A stretch of 64,000 bases of DNA from Slackia heliotrinireducens DSM 20476 (GTDB lineage: Bacteria > Actinomycetota > Coriobacteriia > Coriobacteriales > Eggerthellaceae): assembly GCF_000023885.1 (NCBI RefSeq), contig NC_013165.1:2604001-2668000 (forward strand), in the 5' to 3' direction. The notes under the pieces were generated by a model. The model did no database searches. It saw nothing but the letters and a program-made list of their open reading frames with translations, and was not told where the DNA came from. Position numbers and translations under genes: made by a program. Of the stretch, positions 50,440 through 60,174 are shown piece after piece (position 1 is the stretch's first letter; each line of letters begins with the position of its first letter).

Positions 50440-51810
50440 TTATTTTTCTTGGATCAGCGCTACCAGCAGCATGGCGATGCAGGCTGAAGCCGCCACGGCC
50501 AGCAGCATGCCCGCATAGCCGCTCAGCCCTGCACCTGCGGAAACGAACCCGACGAAAACGGCAGGCGCAACAGTGGTGCCGATTTGGCGGATCAGACTCA
50601 TCGTGGCGATGGCCGACGAGCTCTCGCCTTCAGGAACGGCATGCAACATGAGGTAGTTCAAAGGCGTACCCATGGTAAAGCCCATACCCAGACCCACCAG
50701 CGCAAGACCGAAAACCATAGCCGCAACGCTCGGATGCGCCGTCACGAACAGCGCCAGGAACGCGTACCCCGCTGCACTCACCAACGAACCGCCGATGAAT
50801 ACCGGTTTTGCACCGTGCTTGTCGATAATCTTGCCACCCATAGGCGGCCCCACCACCGCGAAAACGCCGAGAATGGCCATGTAATAGCCACCCGAACCCG
50901 TCTCGGCGCCAAGCGCCGCTTCGGCGAATTCGGGAATAAGCACCATGCTGATGATGACGCACCCCACGAAAAACGACGCGGCCATGAGCAACGCGATGTT
51001 TCTGTCCGTAAAGTACTCCAGATGGAACATGGGATAGAAAACCGAGCGCTCAACCAGAACGAACGCGACGCCCAGCACCAAGGCGGTCGCCAGGGGCACC
51101 CAGGTAGATGGACGGCCGAGACTCTCTTTCAGTGCAAAAAAGTCGAGTCCCGTCAAGCCCAGGAGCAGCAGCACCAGAAACGCCACCAGCAGAATCGAAC
51201 CGGGGATGTCCAACCTGCCGCGGACCTGCCGATCGTTGTCGGGAAGCCACAGCACCGCCCCCGCCTCCAACAGCGCGCACACCGGCACGCACATGAAGAA
51301 GGCCCAGCCCCAGGAGTCCAAGCCCACCGCCGCTACGACCAGGCTCCCGACTGCGGCACCGAGCACGTTCGAAATGCCCGAAACCGCCGCCGCCATGCCG
51401 AGCCACATGCCCCGCTTCTCTTCGGGAGCGGACACGCCCATTTCCGCCGTTGCAACAGGAATGATGCCTCCGGCGCCCGCCGCTTGAATCACACGCCCGA
51501 CCAGCAGCAGGACAAACGAGCCCGCTACCTGCGACAATCCGCACAAAAGCGCACCTGCGGCAAACACCAGCAAGCAGACGGAGAACACCTTCTTGCGCCC
51601 GTGTATGTCGGCGAGCTTGCCGGAAACGGGGATGAGAGCCGCGTAGAACAGAGTGTAGATGTTCACCATCCAGATGCCCATCGAGCTGCCAAACCCCAAA
51701 TCGGCCTGGATGACGGTGCGCAACGGGGCGATAAGTCCCACATACAAGCCGCCAATCAGCAGCCCCGCCAGATAGACCGCAGCTATGCGGCCGAATTTCC
51801 GTTGTTCCAC
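50440..51810 (-). CDS. MFS transporter, DHA2 family
   Basis: 456 aa with ~13-14 hydrophobic helices. PVSGKLADIHGRKKVF is the MFS loop 2-3 motif, and GMAAAVSGISNVLGAAVGSL matches motif C of proton antiporters. It starts at GTG 51810, with GGGGA rather far upstream. It probably exports drugs or metabolites. It diverges from the DUF2974 paralogue, and the short intergenic region must hold both promoters. Confidence 0.9.
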   Translation of the reverse strand: MEQRKFGRIAAVYLAGLLIGGLYVGLIAPLRTVIQADLGFGSSMGIWMVNIYTLFYAALIPVSGKLADIHGRKKVFSVCLLVFAAGALLCGLSQVAGSFVLLLVGRVIQAAGAGGIIPVATAEMGVSAPEEKRGMWLGMAAAVSGISNVLGAAVGSLVVAAVGLDSWGWAFFMCVPVCALLEAGAVLWLPDNDRQVRGRLDIPGSILLVAFLVLLLLGLTGLDFFALKESLGRPSTWVPLATALVLGVAFVLVERSVFYPMFHLEYFTDRNIALLMAASFFVGCVIISMVLIPEFAEAALGAETGSGGYYMAILGVFAVVGPPMGGKIIDKHGAKPVFIGGSLVSAAGYAFLALFVTAHPSVAAMVFGLALVGLGMGFTMGTPLNYLMLHAVPEGESSSAIATMSLIRQIGTTVAPAVFVGFVSAGAGLSGYAGMLLAVAASACIAMLLVALIQEK

Positions 51811-51991
51811 GATGATTGAATCCCCACTGAATACGCGCCAATCCTTCGTCTACGCATATTGCCAAACCAGCAGCACCCACGCAGCCGCAATACCCATGTT
51901 TAACAAACCGACCACACACGACCCATATGCCCGTCGGGGTTGCTACAATACGGACAACACCGAAACTCTCCGACGTACGAAGGAGCAGCTC

Positions 51992-53185
51992 ATGGCCAGC
52001 ATCGTCGACTACATCCGCAGCACCGTGGACGGTTTCGAAACCAAGCCTATCAACAGACTGGACGGCCTGGTGTTCTCGTGGCTTGCGAACCTGCACATCC
52101 CCGAAGACGAGCCGAAATCCTTGACCGACGAAGGCATCACCATCGCTGAGCTGGGCAATCGCGCCGACCTGCTGGGGTTCTGCGCCCCCGCATACGACTC
52201 GAAGAACTCCGAGGCGCTGCTCAAGGCCTGCGCCGCAAGCTCCCGCTTCGGCTCCGTGACGGTATGCCGCGCCGCCGACGAATGGTCCCGTACGGCCGAA
52301 AAGCAGTTCTCGGCCCTCACGTTCCTGCTGCCCCAAGGTGCGTTCCTCGCGTTCCGCGGAACCGACAACACGCTGGTGGGCTGGAAAGAGAACTTCAACA
52401 TGGCCTTCCGCGACACCGTGCCCTCGCAGGAGGAGGCCAAGGCCTATGTGGAACGCATCGGCAACGCGCTGAAGTGCTCTTTGTGGCTGGGCGGACATTC
52501 CAAGGGCGGCAACCTGGCGATGTACGGCGCGGCGTTCTGCGATCCGCTGACCCGCCTGCGCATCGAGCGTGTCTTCGCCTTCGACGCCCCGGGGTTAAGC
52601 AAGCAGGCCGTCGCACTGTCGTTCTGGAACGACACCGTGGGGCTCATCGACCGCACCATGCCGGAAGAATCGCTGGTCGGTCTTCTGTGGAGCACGCCCG
52701 ACGTCGAAGCGACCATCGTGCAGTCCACAAACATGAGCATCCTGCAGCATTCGCCTTTCAGCTGGACCGTCGAAGGCGACGACTTCGCAACCGTCAGGGC
52801 GCTTTCCTACGACGCCTACCGCATGGGCAAGCGCATCAACGGATGGATGGAAAGCCTGTCGGCCTCTGACCGGGAGCGGCTCGTCGAGCTGCTGTTCAAA
52901 CTGGTGCGAGCCACGGGCGAGCCCACCGCCTCGGGCCTTCTGCAAAGCCTTGCCACCAACTCGCTCGATCTGGTTTTCCAGCGGCTTGACGGATTGCCCG
53001 CAGACGACCAGGCATTTTTCAAGAATTCCCTAGAAGATTTGGCCGCAACCATACTGCTGGGACCGGCACCCGCCAATCCGCAGACGCCTAGCGAGCGCGC
53101 CAACGCCGCCGTGGACAAGGTGGACGATCTGACCGCGAAATTCAACAGCACCCAGGCCAAGCTGGATAAGCTGCTCGGTCTATAA
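51992..53185 (+). CDS. DUF2974 (Mbeg1-like) alpha/beta hydrolase, paralogue 2
   Basis: 397 aa from ATG 51992 with AAGGAG upstream; the open frame continues 5' but is not conserved-looking. GGHSKGGNLAMYGAAF carries the nucleophile S170. FLPDGTV is replaced here by FLLPQGAFLAFRGTDNTLVG, followed by WKENFNMAF. It has the same length, block order and spacing as the gene at 30181, so they are ancient duplicates rather than a recent copy. The C-terminus is helical (NAAVDKVDDLTAKFNSTQAK). Substrate unknown. Confidence 0.88.
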   Translation: MASIVDYIRSTVDGFETKPINRLDGLVFSWLANLHIPEDEPKSLTDEGITIAELGNRADLLGFCAPAYDSKNSEALLKACAASSRFGSVTVCRAADEWSRTAEKQFSALTFLLPQGAFLAFRGTDNTLVGWKENFNMAFRDTVPSQEEAKAYVERIGNALKCSLWLGGHSKGGNLAMYGAAFCDPLTRLRIERVFAFDAPGLSKQAVALSFWNDTVGLIDRTMPEESLVGLLWSTPDVEATIVQSTNMSILQHSPFSWTVEGDDFATVRALSYDAYRMGKRINGWMESLSASDRERLVELLFKLVRATGEPTASGLLQSLATNSLDLVFQRLDGLPADDQAFFKNSLEDLAATILLGPAPANPQTPSERANAAVDKVDDLTAKFNSTQAKLDKLLGL

Positions 53186-53220
53186 ACCGTTTGGAACGGG
53201 ACGGGGCCTCCGCCGACTCG

Positions 53221-53436
53221 TCATTCGCCGTCGGATTCGTCGTCGGCTCCTTCATCGTAGTAACCGTGCTCTTCGAAGTCGCGAAGCTCCTTGCGGTTGA
53301 GCTCCCGCGTCTGGGCGCGAAACATCTTCCAATAATCGCGCTTCATCCCGTTGCGCTTATTGCGGGATTTGGAGCCGGCACGCAGATGGACGTTGTATTC
53401 CGTCCATGCGGTCAGGCCCAGTCCGGGCTTTCTCAC
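53221..53436 (-). CDS. small basic/acidic hypothetical protein
   Basis: 71 aa from GTG 53436, chosen for the GAGGAGG site 8 nt upstream. It has a basic core (RAGSKSRNKRNGMKRDYWK) and an acidic tail ending DEGADDESDGE, and no known domain. The clear ribosome site and protein-like composition favour a real gene. It is convergent with the DUF2974 gene. Confidence 0.55.
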   Translation of the reverse strand: MRKPGLGLTAWTEYNVHLRAGSKSRNKRNGMKRDYWKMFRAQTRELNRKELRDFEEHGYYDEGADDESDGE

Positions 53437-53612
53437 GGCAACCACCTCCTCGTCTCGATGTCGTGACGACATTATGCGGATCGGGAAGCGGCCGCATTGC
53501 GCAACAACCATGCGGAAAGGCCGACCCCTCCCCCGATGTGGCGGTTCATACTTTTGCTACTATGGCCTTGCACAAGCGAAGCAGCCCACGACCGGAAGAG
53601 CCAAGCAACCCC

Positions 53613-54458
53613 ATGTTCCCGCTGAAGCCCGACAAAGACATCCAGGCGCGTACCGTCGCCATATCCGCAGATGGCAGGACCATTCCCGCCCTTGTGCTGT
53701 CGCCGATGCAAGGCGCCCGAAAAGCCACGGGCGTGTTATGGATCCATGGCGGAGGCTATTTCTTGGGCATGAAGGAGATGGTCCACATGTCACGGGCGGT
53801 GGACCTTGTGAAGCGGTTCGGAGCGGTGGTGGTGTCCCCCGGGTACCGCATGGCGCTGCTGCATCCCTATCCCGCAGCCGTCGACGACTGCTATACTGCC
53901 CTGGCGTACCTGTACGAACACGCCGATGAGCTGGGCGTCCGCCGCGACCAGATTATGGTGGGTGGCGAAAGCGCCGGCGGAGGCCTGTGCGCGGCGGTCT
54001 GCATGATGGCCCGGGACCGGGGCGTCATCCCCGTTGCGTTCCACATGCCCCTCTACCCCATGATGGACAACTTCGACACGGAAACGTCCCGCGACAACCA
54101 CGGCCGCGTATGGAACACCCGCCGCAACCATCTGGGTTGGCGGCTTTACCTCCGCAGCCACGCCCATGACCAGGTCTCGCCCTACGCGGCGCCGGGACGG
54201 CAGACCCGTTACGAGGGCTTGCCGCCCGCCTATACCTTCGTCGGGAAAGGCGAGCCTTTCTACGCGGAGACCCTTGCCTACGTAGAAAACTTCCGGGCCG
54301 CCGGCGTTTCGGCCCAGGTCGACACCTACGACACCGACATGCACGCCTTCGACATGCTGAATCCGAGCGGTCCGGAATCGGCCAAGGCCATCGCAGCGTT
54401 TCTCGAACGGTTCTCCTACGCGCAAGCGCACTGCTTTGCAGACGAAACCGTGCAATAA
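53613..54458 (+). CDS. alpha/beta hydrolase, hormone-sensitive-lipase-like esterase
   Basis: 281 aa from ATG 53613; ATG 53562 is also possible, and neither has a strong ribosome site. The oxyanion motif is HGGGYF (H45) and the nucleophile elbow GGESAGGGL (S~120). An acid residue and H in DMHAFDM complete the triad. Such enzymes hydrolyse short acyl esters. It has no signal peptide, so it is probably cytosolic. It converges on hypB, separated by a terminator. Confidence 0.9.
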   Translation: MFPLKPDKDIQARTVAISADGRTIPALVLSPMQGARKATGVLWIHGGGYFLGMKEMVHMSRAVDLVKRFGAVVVSPGYRMALLHPYPAAVDDCYTALAYLYEHADELGVRRDQIMVGGESAGGGLCAAVCMMARDRGVIPVAFHMPLYPMMDNFDTETSRDNHGRVWNTRRNHLGWRLYLRSHAHDQVSPYAAPGRQTRYEGLPPAYTFVGKGEPFYAETLAYVENFRAAGVSAQVDTYDTDMHAFDMLNPSGPESAKAIAAFLERFSYAQAHCFADETVQ

Positions 54459-54461
54459 CGG

Positions 54462-54485
54462 AAAAGGGCGGCTCGACGGCCGCCC
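54462..54485 (-). terminator. terminator after hypB
   Basis: GGGCGGC (54466-54472) pairs with GCCGCCC (54479-54485); on the minus strand TTTT follows, 18 nt past the hypB stop. Confidence 0.8.
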
Positions 54486-54503
54486 CATTGCTATCTGAAC
54501 AGG

Positions 54504-55196
54504 CTAGATGACCTCTGCCCGTTTCTCGCGGAACCATGCGGCCAACTCAGGCATGCCTTCGCCCGTACGCGCGCTTGTCACGAAGATCGGCATATCCGGA
54601 TGCAGCACGCGGGCCTGGGTCTTGAGGGCCTCCATGTCGAAATCCGGGTTGAGCGGCAGGTAGTCGCACTTGGTCACGATAAGGGCATCCGCTACGGCGA
54701 ACATGGGCGGATACTTCATGACCTTGTCCCATCCTTCGGGAACGGAGAGCAGCATGACGCGCAGGTGTGCGCCCGTGTCGAACTCCGCGGGGCACACCAG
54801 GTTGCCGATGTTCTCCAGGAACATGTAGTCGTAATGCTCGCCGCCGAAGGCCGCGTAGGCCTTGCGCACCATGTTCATCTCCACATGGCACACGCCCTTC
54901 GTATTGAGCTCCACGCTCTGGACGCCGGCTTCTTTAATCTTGAGGGCGTCAACGTCGCTTTCCAGGTCGGCCTCGATGACCGCCAGCTTCGGCTCGGGCT
55001 CGCCGGCGGCTGCGGCATCTTCGCGAAGCTGTTTGATTAGCGCCAGAAGAATGGTGGTCTTTCCAGCTCCAGGGCTTGCCATCACATCGACGAAATAGGT
55101 GCCTTCCGCAATGCGCTCCGCGCGGAAGTCGTCGGCCTGGCTCGTGTTCTCAGCCAGAATGGACTGCTTGATCTCTATGACTCGCGTCTCCTTCAT
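54504..55196 (-). CDS. hypB: HypB-like nickel-insertion GTPase
   Basis: 230 aa SIMIBI GTPase: P-loop MASPGAGKTTILLALIK, VIEADLESDVDALKI, metal-site Cys-His in NTKGVCHVEM, FLENIGNLVCPAEFDTG and base-recognition VTKCDYLP. It delivers nickel to [NiFe]-hydrogenase during maturation. It has no His-rich N-terminus and no hypA, hypC-F or hydrogenase gene next to it, so it is an orphan in this window. The P-loop and switch region differ slightly from textbook HypB, but the metal cysteine is kept. Confidence 0.88.
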   Translation of the reverse strand: MKETRVIEIKQSILAENTSQADDFRAERIAEGTYFVDVMASPGAGKTTILLALIKQLREDAAAAGEPEPKLAVIEADLESDVDALKIKEAGVQSVELNTKGVCHVEMNMVRKAYAAFGGEHYDYMFLENIGNLVCPAEFDTGAHLRVMLLSVPEGWDKVMKYPPMFAVADALIVTKCDYLPLNPDFDMEALKTQARVLHPDMPIFVTSARTGEGMPELAAWFREKRAEVI

Positions 55197-55355
55197 GAGA
55201 CCTCCCGTTCCTTGTTGTTATGAACTGCAAAGATTGTAGCACTCGTTGAGCAGTCTAGCGCATGCACCGCAGAAGTCCACCATGAATGGACAATCCGCTG
55301 CAATTGTCTCGCCCCAAAGGCGCCATGCCGAAACGCCTTTGGTAGAATCCTGTTC

Positions 55356-56066
55356 ATGCGAAAACCGCTCGACATACACGATGTGGAAGCCGCAGCCGCC
55401 AATCTGGCACGGCGCGCTTTCGCCAACCGCGGCATAATCTCCTGGGGCATCACCCTGGGCTGCGGCAAACGCTGGCAGGACGTCGACAAGAAAGAGCTTC
55501 TCACCGTAGGCGAACAGCTGCCGCCCTACGCCATCGGCCACGATGAGCGCAAGGCCCCCTTCCCCATGTTGGAAGACGGGACGGAAGTTCCCAGAATGCT
55601 CGTGAGCTTTACCGATGACAACGGGGTATGCCTGTATGCCTGGGCAATCGCGGATGAAGCCAGCCCTGTGTTGGGGCTGGGCGCCGATCTGGCATCCACC
55701 GAAGACTTCGAGGGCGGCCCGTCCGACGACCGGCTCGTCAAGCTGCTGCTCAACGACAGAGAAAGGGAGATTGCGAAGACCATCTGCCCAGATGATTTCA
55801 TATCGGGATACGCGGCGGCGTTTTCCGCCAAGGAGGCCGCGTTCAAGCGCACGGCCCGCGTCCTGCGCACCTGGTACGAAACCCACGATGAGGAGTTGTT
55901 CTTCGAGGTCCGCGATTTCGAAATGACCGAACCGGGCCTGGAGCGGGGCACCGCCCGAACGGGCCGGGCCCAAACAGCCTGCGACAAGTTAGGCATATCC
56001 CGTATCGAAGTGCTCCACGATCCGCTGCCCGGCGCCGTGCTCACCTTCGCGCTGGCGCTTCGCTAG
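55356..56066 (+). CDS. 4'-phosphopantetheinyl transferase superfamily protein
   Basis: 236 aa. LGLGADLASTEDF carries the magnesium-binding Asp, and YAAAFSAKEAAFKRTARVL carries the F-S-x-K-E-x-x-x-K motif. It would move phosphopantetheine from CoA to a carrier protein; AcpP at 14757 is a candidate target. It is longer than AcpS (~120 aa) and closer to Sfp in size, though its N-terminal half is divergent. The SGNH hydrolase starts within 25 bp downstream. Confidence 0.78.
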   Translation: MRKPLDIHDVEAAAANLARRAFANRGIISWGITLGCGKRWQDVDKKELLTVGEQLPPYAIGHDERKAPFPMLEDGTEVPRMLVSFTDDNGVCLYAWAIADEASPVLGLGADLASTEDFEGGPSDDRLVKLLLNDREREIAKTICPDDFISGYAAAFSAKEAAFKRTARVLRTWYETHDEELFFEVRDFEMTEPGLERGTARTGRAQTACDKLGISRIEVLHDPLPGAVLTFALALR

Positions 56067-56090
56067 AGCATGCGGGAGGAAAGACAAGCC

Positions 56091-56789
56091 GTGAACGTAT
56101 CCGTGCTCGGGGACTCCATATCCACCTTCGAAGGGTACAACCCGCCAGCCAATGCCGTGTACTATTACACAACCCGGCTCAAGGCGAACCATCTGGACAC
56201 CGTCCACGATACCTGGTGGGGACAGGTGATCGACCACGTCGGAGGCGAGCTGCTGGTCAACGAGTCCTTTTCGGGGTCCCTTGTGGCGGGGCGGGGCTTT
56301 CCCGCAGGCTGCTGCCCCGAACGCTCGCAGGGGCTCGACGCACACGGCGTTTGCCCCGATGCGGTGCTCGTGTATTTCGGCATCAACGATTACTTCAGCT
56401 GCGTTCCGTTATCGCAGGGCGCGTCTGCGCATGTGCCGGATACGACCTGTTTCGACGGGGCCTATGCCGCCATGGTCGACAACGTGCTTGCCGCATACCC
56501 GGACACGCAGATGTACTGCGCCACGTTGATGCGCGGCCACATTCCCGACTCCCCCACCTGGATGTTCCCAGGCTGGCGGTTCCCTACGAAGAACGCTTCG
56601 GGCGTGGCGCTGGCAGAATACAACGACGTCATCCGCCAGGTGGCGCATGCCCGCCCCGACTCCGTGCACCTTATCGACCTGGCCGCCTCGCATCTGACTT
56701 ACGAGACCATCGACGGCCTGCACCCCACGTCCGCTGGACACGCGACCATGGCCCGTCTTTGGATCGACCGGATGGAAAACCAAGCGTAG
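56091..56789 (+). CDS. SGNH/GDSL-family hydrolase
   Basis: 232 aa from GTG 56091, with GGGAGG 11 nt upstream; ATG 56070, seven codons earlier, is possible. Block I is VLGDSISTFEG (nucleophile S9), block II a Gly in NESFSGS, block III GINDYFS, and block V DGLHPTSAGH. It is probably an esterase or deacetylase acting on a small or carbohydrate ester. No signal peptide is seen. It follows the PPTase closely and is probably co-transcribed. Confidence 0.88.
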   Translation: MNVSVLGDSISTFEGYNPPANAVYYYTTRLKANHLDTVHDTWWGQVIDHVGGELLVNESFSGSLVAGRGFPAGCCPERSQGLDAHGVCPDAVLVYFGINDYFSCVPLSQGASAHVPDTTCFDGAYAAMVDNVLAAYPDTQMYCATLMRGHIPDSPTWMFPGWRFPTKNASGVALAEYNDVIRQVAHARPDSVHLIDLAASHLTYETIDGLHPTSAGHATMARLWIDRMENQA

Positions 56790-56793
56790 CTTG

Positions 56794-57912
56794 TCACGCT
56801 TGAGAAGCGTCCTGTTCATACCATGCAATCAGATAGTCCACGACGATGCCGTAGGACTGCACGCCGGCTTCTTCACCAAAGCCCCGCAGGTACGTGTTGT
56901 TGACGGCGTCGCCCACATCCTCCAGCGACCCCTCATAGGCGTCGTAATGGGCACGCGTGTCCGACGAATCGGTCAGCACCAACGCCACGCCCAGGGCGTT
57001 TTCGCCATCCATCGCGTCCTCCAACAGCTGGCCCGCAAGCTCGGGGTCGGCCCGGTACAGCGCGCTGTAACAATATGAGAAAGCGTTGTAATAGCCTGAG
57101 TATCTGAAGCGTACGTCGTCGCTGGCATCGCAGGCCAGAAACGCGGCGAAGTTGGCCTCTTCTTCGCTGGCGATGCCCAGCCGATGGGCCGCCTCGTGGC
57201 ACATGGTGAAGGGACGGTCCGCGTTCGCGCAGTTGTAGGCAACGCTTGATTCACCCGTGACGGGCATAAATATGCCCACGTATCCTAAATAGAGATGCGG
57301 CTCGCCCCACAGCAGCAGCGCCTTCACCGGAGCATGGGACCCGTCCGAAAACACGTCGTAGCGGCCCTCCAGCGGGCCGTACGCCGCACCGGCGATGGCT
57401 CCGAGCTCGTAAAAGTCCTGGTCGGCAAGGTGTCCTTCTCCAGTCCGCGGCACCTGGGGCGCTAGCTGCGCCGCCTGGTTAAGGTAATACCGCGTTGCCT
57501 CGGCCAACTGCTCGGCAGAGCTTTCGTGAGTCTTAAGCCCCAGCTCGTCGGACAGGGGCGGCGCGTAGTGGTTGAGCGCCCATCCGCCCACGAACAGCGT
57601 CGCCGCAACCGAAACCGCAAGGGCGACCGCTGAAATCCAAGGCATGATTCGCTTCCCGCCCCGCACACGCAGCGCCAACGCAGCAAAAGCCACCGCCGCC
57701 AGCGCCACGACCAGGAAGTCCCACAAGGCGACGGGGGCCACGCCTGTGACCGTCGAAAGGATCCCCATCAGCCCTTTCGAAAAACCACGGTAGGCGGGAA
57801 AGAACAATTCAGGAAAGCGCCCGGCGGCAAAGCGAATCGCAAGGCATGCGGCCGCCAGCACCGCCGCTACGGCGAAGCGCTCGATGGTTGCGTTGTCCCT
57901 TTTTCCGTCCAT
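56794..57912 (-). CDS. DUF3810 membrane protein with HExxH metalloprotease-like motif
   Basis: 372 aa from ATG 57912 (ATG 57954 possible). Three N-terminal membrane helices are followed by a large outer domain with [20 protein letters not shown] (HExxH near residue 245, with a downstream Glu). [10 protein letters not shown] follows. DUF3810 proteins are presumed zinc peptidases without known substrates. A TACAAT box ends 7 nt before the chosen ATG and no ribosome site is seen, so the mRNA may be leaderless. Confidence 0.82.
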   Translation of the reverse strand: MDGKRDNATIERFAVAAVLAAACLAIRFAAGRFPELFFPAYRGFSKGLMGILSTVTGVAPVALWDFLVVALAAVAFAALALRVRGGKRIMPWISAVALAVSVAATLFVGGWALNHYAPPLSDELGLKTHESSAEQLAEATRYYLNQAAQLAPQVPRTGEGHLADQDFYELGAIAGAAYGPLEGRYDVFSDGSHAPVKALLLWGEPHLYLGYVGIFMPVTGESSVAYNCANADRPFTMCHEAAHRLGIASEEEANFAAFLACDASDDVRFRYSGYYNAFSYCYSALYRADPELAGQLLEDAMDGENALGVALVLTDSSDTRAHYDAYEGSLEDVGDAVNNTYLRGFGEEAGVQSYGIVVDYLIAWYEQDASQA

Positions 57913-58087
57913 GGCGGCAATTGTACGCGAACCTTCCGCCCGCACGTTTCCCATCAGGGTTTCCGCATGGTTTCTGCGGCTGTGCCAGCCCCAGAAAAGC
58001 CACGGCCGGGGCCATGCACAACCAACAAGGTTGCGTTAACAGCGTGTGACAAATCCCGTTTACCGACACGAACCTACCTATCAAGGG

Positions 58088-58093
58088 TACAAT
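58088..58093 (+). promoter_or_regulatory. -10 box for asnA
   Basis: TACAAT lies 45 nt upstream of ATG 58138. No convincing -35. Confidence 0.45.
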
Positions 58094-58137
58094 CGCTACC
58101 AACGTTTTCCGATGAACGAGAAAGAGCAGTACCAACC

Positions 58138-59145
58138 ATGACCCTGATCCTACCAGAGGGGTACGACCCCAAAATGTCCGCCCGCGAGACGGAAGAAGCC
58201 ATCAAATACATCCGCGACACGTTCCAGCGTGAATACGGTCGCGAAATGCGCCTTTCGCGCGTGTCTGCGCCGCTGTACGTATTCCAGAACACCGGCTTGA
58301 ACGACAACCTCAACGGCGTGGAGCGCCCCGTAAGCTTCGACGTGCCCTGGGCCCCCGACGAGCCGGTGGAAGTCGTGCAGTCTCTGGCCAAGTGGAAGCG
58401 CATGGCTCTCAAGAAGTACGGCTACCTGCCCCACGAAGGCATCTACACCAACATGAACGCCATCCGCCGCGACGAGGAGCTGGACAACCTGCACTCCATC
58501 TACGTGGACCAATGGGACTGGGAACGCGTCATCTCCAAGGAGGAGCGCACCGAGGAAACGCTGCGCCAGGCCGCCAAGGACATCTTCCGCATCATCAAGC
58601 ACATGGAGCATGAGGTCTGGTACAAGTACCCCCATGCCGTCCACCATCTGCCCGACGAGATCCACTTCATCTCCTCCGAAGAGCTCCTGCAGATGTATCC
58701 CGACATGACCCCCGGGCAGCGCGAAGACGCCATCTGCAAGAAGCTGGGCTGCGTGTTCGTCATGGGCATCGGCGACACGCTCTCCAACGGCGAAAAGCAT
58801 GACGGCCGCGCCCCCGACTACGACGACTGGCACCTCAACGGCGACATCCTCATGTGGTACGAACCGCTGGGCCGCTCGCTGGAAATCTCCAGCATGGGCA
58901 TCCGCGTCGACGAGGATTCGCTGCTCGAACAGCTCAAGAAGGCCGGCTGCGAGGAGCGTGCGAACATGCCGTTCCACCGCATGATCCTGGAGAAGGAGCT
59001 CCCCTACACCATGGGCGGCGGCATCGGCCAGTCGCGTCTGTGCATGCTGCTGTTGGGCCGCGTGCACGTGGGCGAGGTCCAGGCCAGCATCTGGCCCCAG
59101 GACATGATCGACGCGTGCGAAAGCCACAACATCCATCTGCTGTAA
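58138..59145 (+). CDS. asnA: aspartate--ammonia ligase
   Basis: 335 aa, the usual AsnA length and class II synthetase-like fold. [38 protein letters not shown] and the C-terminal [14 protein letters not shown] are conserved. It makes asparagine from aspartate, ammonia and ATP. ATG 58138 follows GAAAGAGC. It is a single gene followed by a very stable hairpin. Confidence 0.96.
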   Translation: MTLILPEGYDPKMSARETEEAIKYIRDTFQREYGREMRLSRVSAPLYVFQNTGLNDNLNGVERPVSFDVPWAPDEPVEVVQSLAKWKRMALKKYGYLPHEGIYTNMNAIRRDEELDNLHSIYVDQWDWERVISKEERTEETLRQAAKDIFRIIKHMEHEVWYKYPHAVHHLPDEIHFISSEELLQMYPDMTPGQREDAICKKLGCVFVMGIGDTLSNGEKHDGRAPDYDDWHLNGDILMWYEPLGRSLEISSMGIRVDEDSLLEQLKKAGCEERANMPFHRMILEKELPYTMGGGIGQSRLCMLLLGRVHVGEVQASIWPQDMIDACESHNIHLL

Positions 59146-59174
59146 CGCATCGCTTCCCCATACCGCAACCGCTC

Positions 59175-59209
59175 GCGGCGGCCGCAGGGACCCTTCCTGC
59201 GGCCGCCGC
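59175..59209 (+). terminator. strong hairpin after asnA
   Basis: A 14-bp GC-rich stem (59175-59188 with 59196-59209) with a 7-nt loop lies 30 nt past the stop. The T-tract is poor (TGCATTGT), so termination may need Rho or the hairpin may only protect the 3' end. Confidence 0.65.
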
Positions 59210-59354
59210 TGCATTGTGCCCGCGGGCATTTCGCCGCATGGTTATGGAAAACGCCCATTATGCGGACATCTCCCTATGCATCGTCCGTTCGAAACGCCAG
59301 TGCGGCCTTTACGCTTGCCCCACGCAAGCGTATACTTGCCCCATTGAATTCTGT

Positions 59355-59482
59355 TTCAGGGCGGGGTGGAAGTCCCCACTGGCGGTAAACCTGCATGGCA
59401 AGTCCGCGACCCCGAGGCTGCGGCTTCGGGCTGACTTGGGTTAGATTCCCAGACCAACGGTACAGTCCGGATGGAAGAAGCA
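59355..59482 (+). ncRNA. FMN riboswitch (RFN element)
   Basis: The conserved RFN core is read directly: TCAGGGCGGGGTGGAAGTCC, CCACTGGCGGTAAA, AAGTCCGCGACCC, then GATTCCCAGACCAACGG and AGTCCGGATGGAAGAAG. It lies ~120 nt upstream of ribU, so riboflavin uptake is turned down when FMN is abundant. The expression platform between 59483 and 59601 is not obvious; translational control is possible. Confidence 0.95.
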
Positions 59483-59601
59483 GAAGCCCCGCATCTGCGG
59501 CGAGCCTGTGTAACCTATGCAAACGGATTCATGCCGACGACCGTGCTCCAAGGAACGGCCGTCAGGAGCATCGTTGCCTTGGGTGAAAGAAAGGACTCGT
59601 T

Positions 59602-60165
59602 ATGCCGACCATGACAAACACCAACAAGTGGGATACCCGCACCCTCGTCACCATGGCGCTGCTTGCAGCCATCGCCATCCTGCTGAGCTTTTTGGAATTC
59701 CCCATTTTCGCCGCCGTTCCCTTCCTGAAGCTGGACGTGTCCTTCACGCCCTGCGCCGTGGCGGGCTTCGCCTACGGACCGCTGGCAGGCTTCGTCGTCG
59801 GAGCCATCACCGCCGTGGCCCACGGCATGATTTCCGGCAACTGGGTGGGCGCCCTCATGAACATCGTCATGGTGCTCGCATTCGTGGTACCCGCTGCCTT
59901 CATCTACAAGAAGAACCACACCTTCAAGGGCGCCGTCATCGCGTTGGTCGTGGCCACACTCGTCCAGTCCATCGTTTCCGTTCCCGCCAACGTCCTCATC
60001 GACCCGCTGTACGGCGTTCCTGCCGATGTGGTCCTGGGCCTTGCCGGCTGGATCGCGGCCTTCAACGTGGTCAAGGGCGTCGCGAACTCCGTTCTGACCA
60101 TGGTGGTCTACAAGAGCATCTCCAACCTCATCACCCCGCAGAAAGACCAGGTGAGCGGCCGCTAG
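59602..60165 (+). CDS. ribU: ECF transporter substrate-binding subunit, riboflavin (RibU)
   Basis: 187 aa, about six membrane helices. ALLAAIAILLSFLEFPIF, FLKLDVSFTPCAVAGFAYGP and NVLIDPLYGVP fit RibU-type S components. It is placed directly under the FMN riboswitch and 9 bp before ecfA. AAAGAAAGGAC precedes ATG 59602. Confidence 0.93.
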   Translation: MPTMTNTNKWDTRTLVTMALLAAIAILLSFLEFPIFAAVPFLKLDVSFTPCAVAGFAYGPLAGFVVGAITAVAHGMISGNWVGALMNIVMVLAFVVPAAFIYKKNHTFKGAVIALVVATLVQSIVSVPANVLIDPLYGVPADVVLGLAGWIAAFNVVKGVANSVLTMVVYKSISNLITPQKDQVSGR

Positions 60166-60174
60166 GCCAAACCT

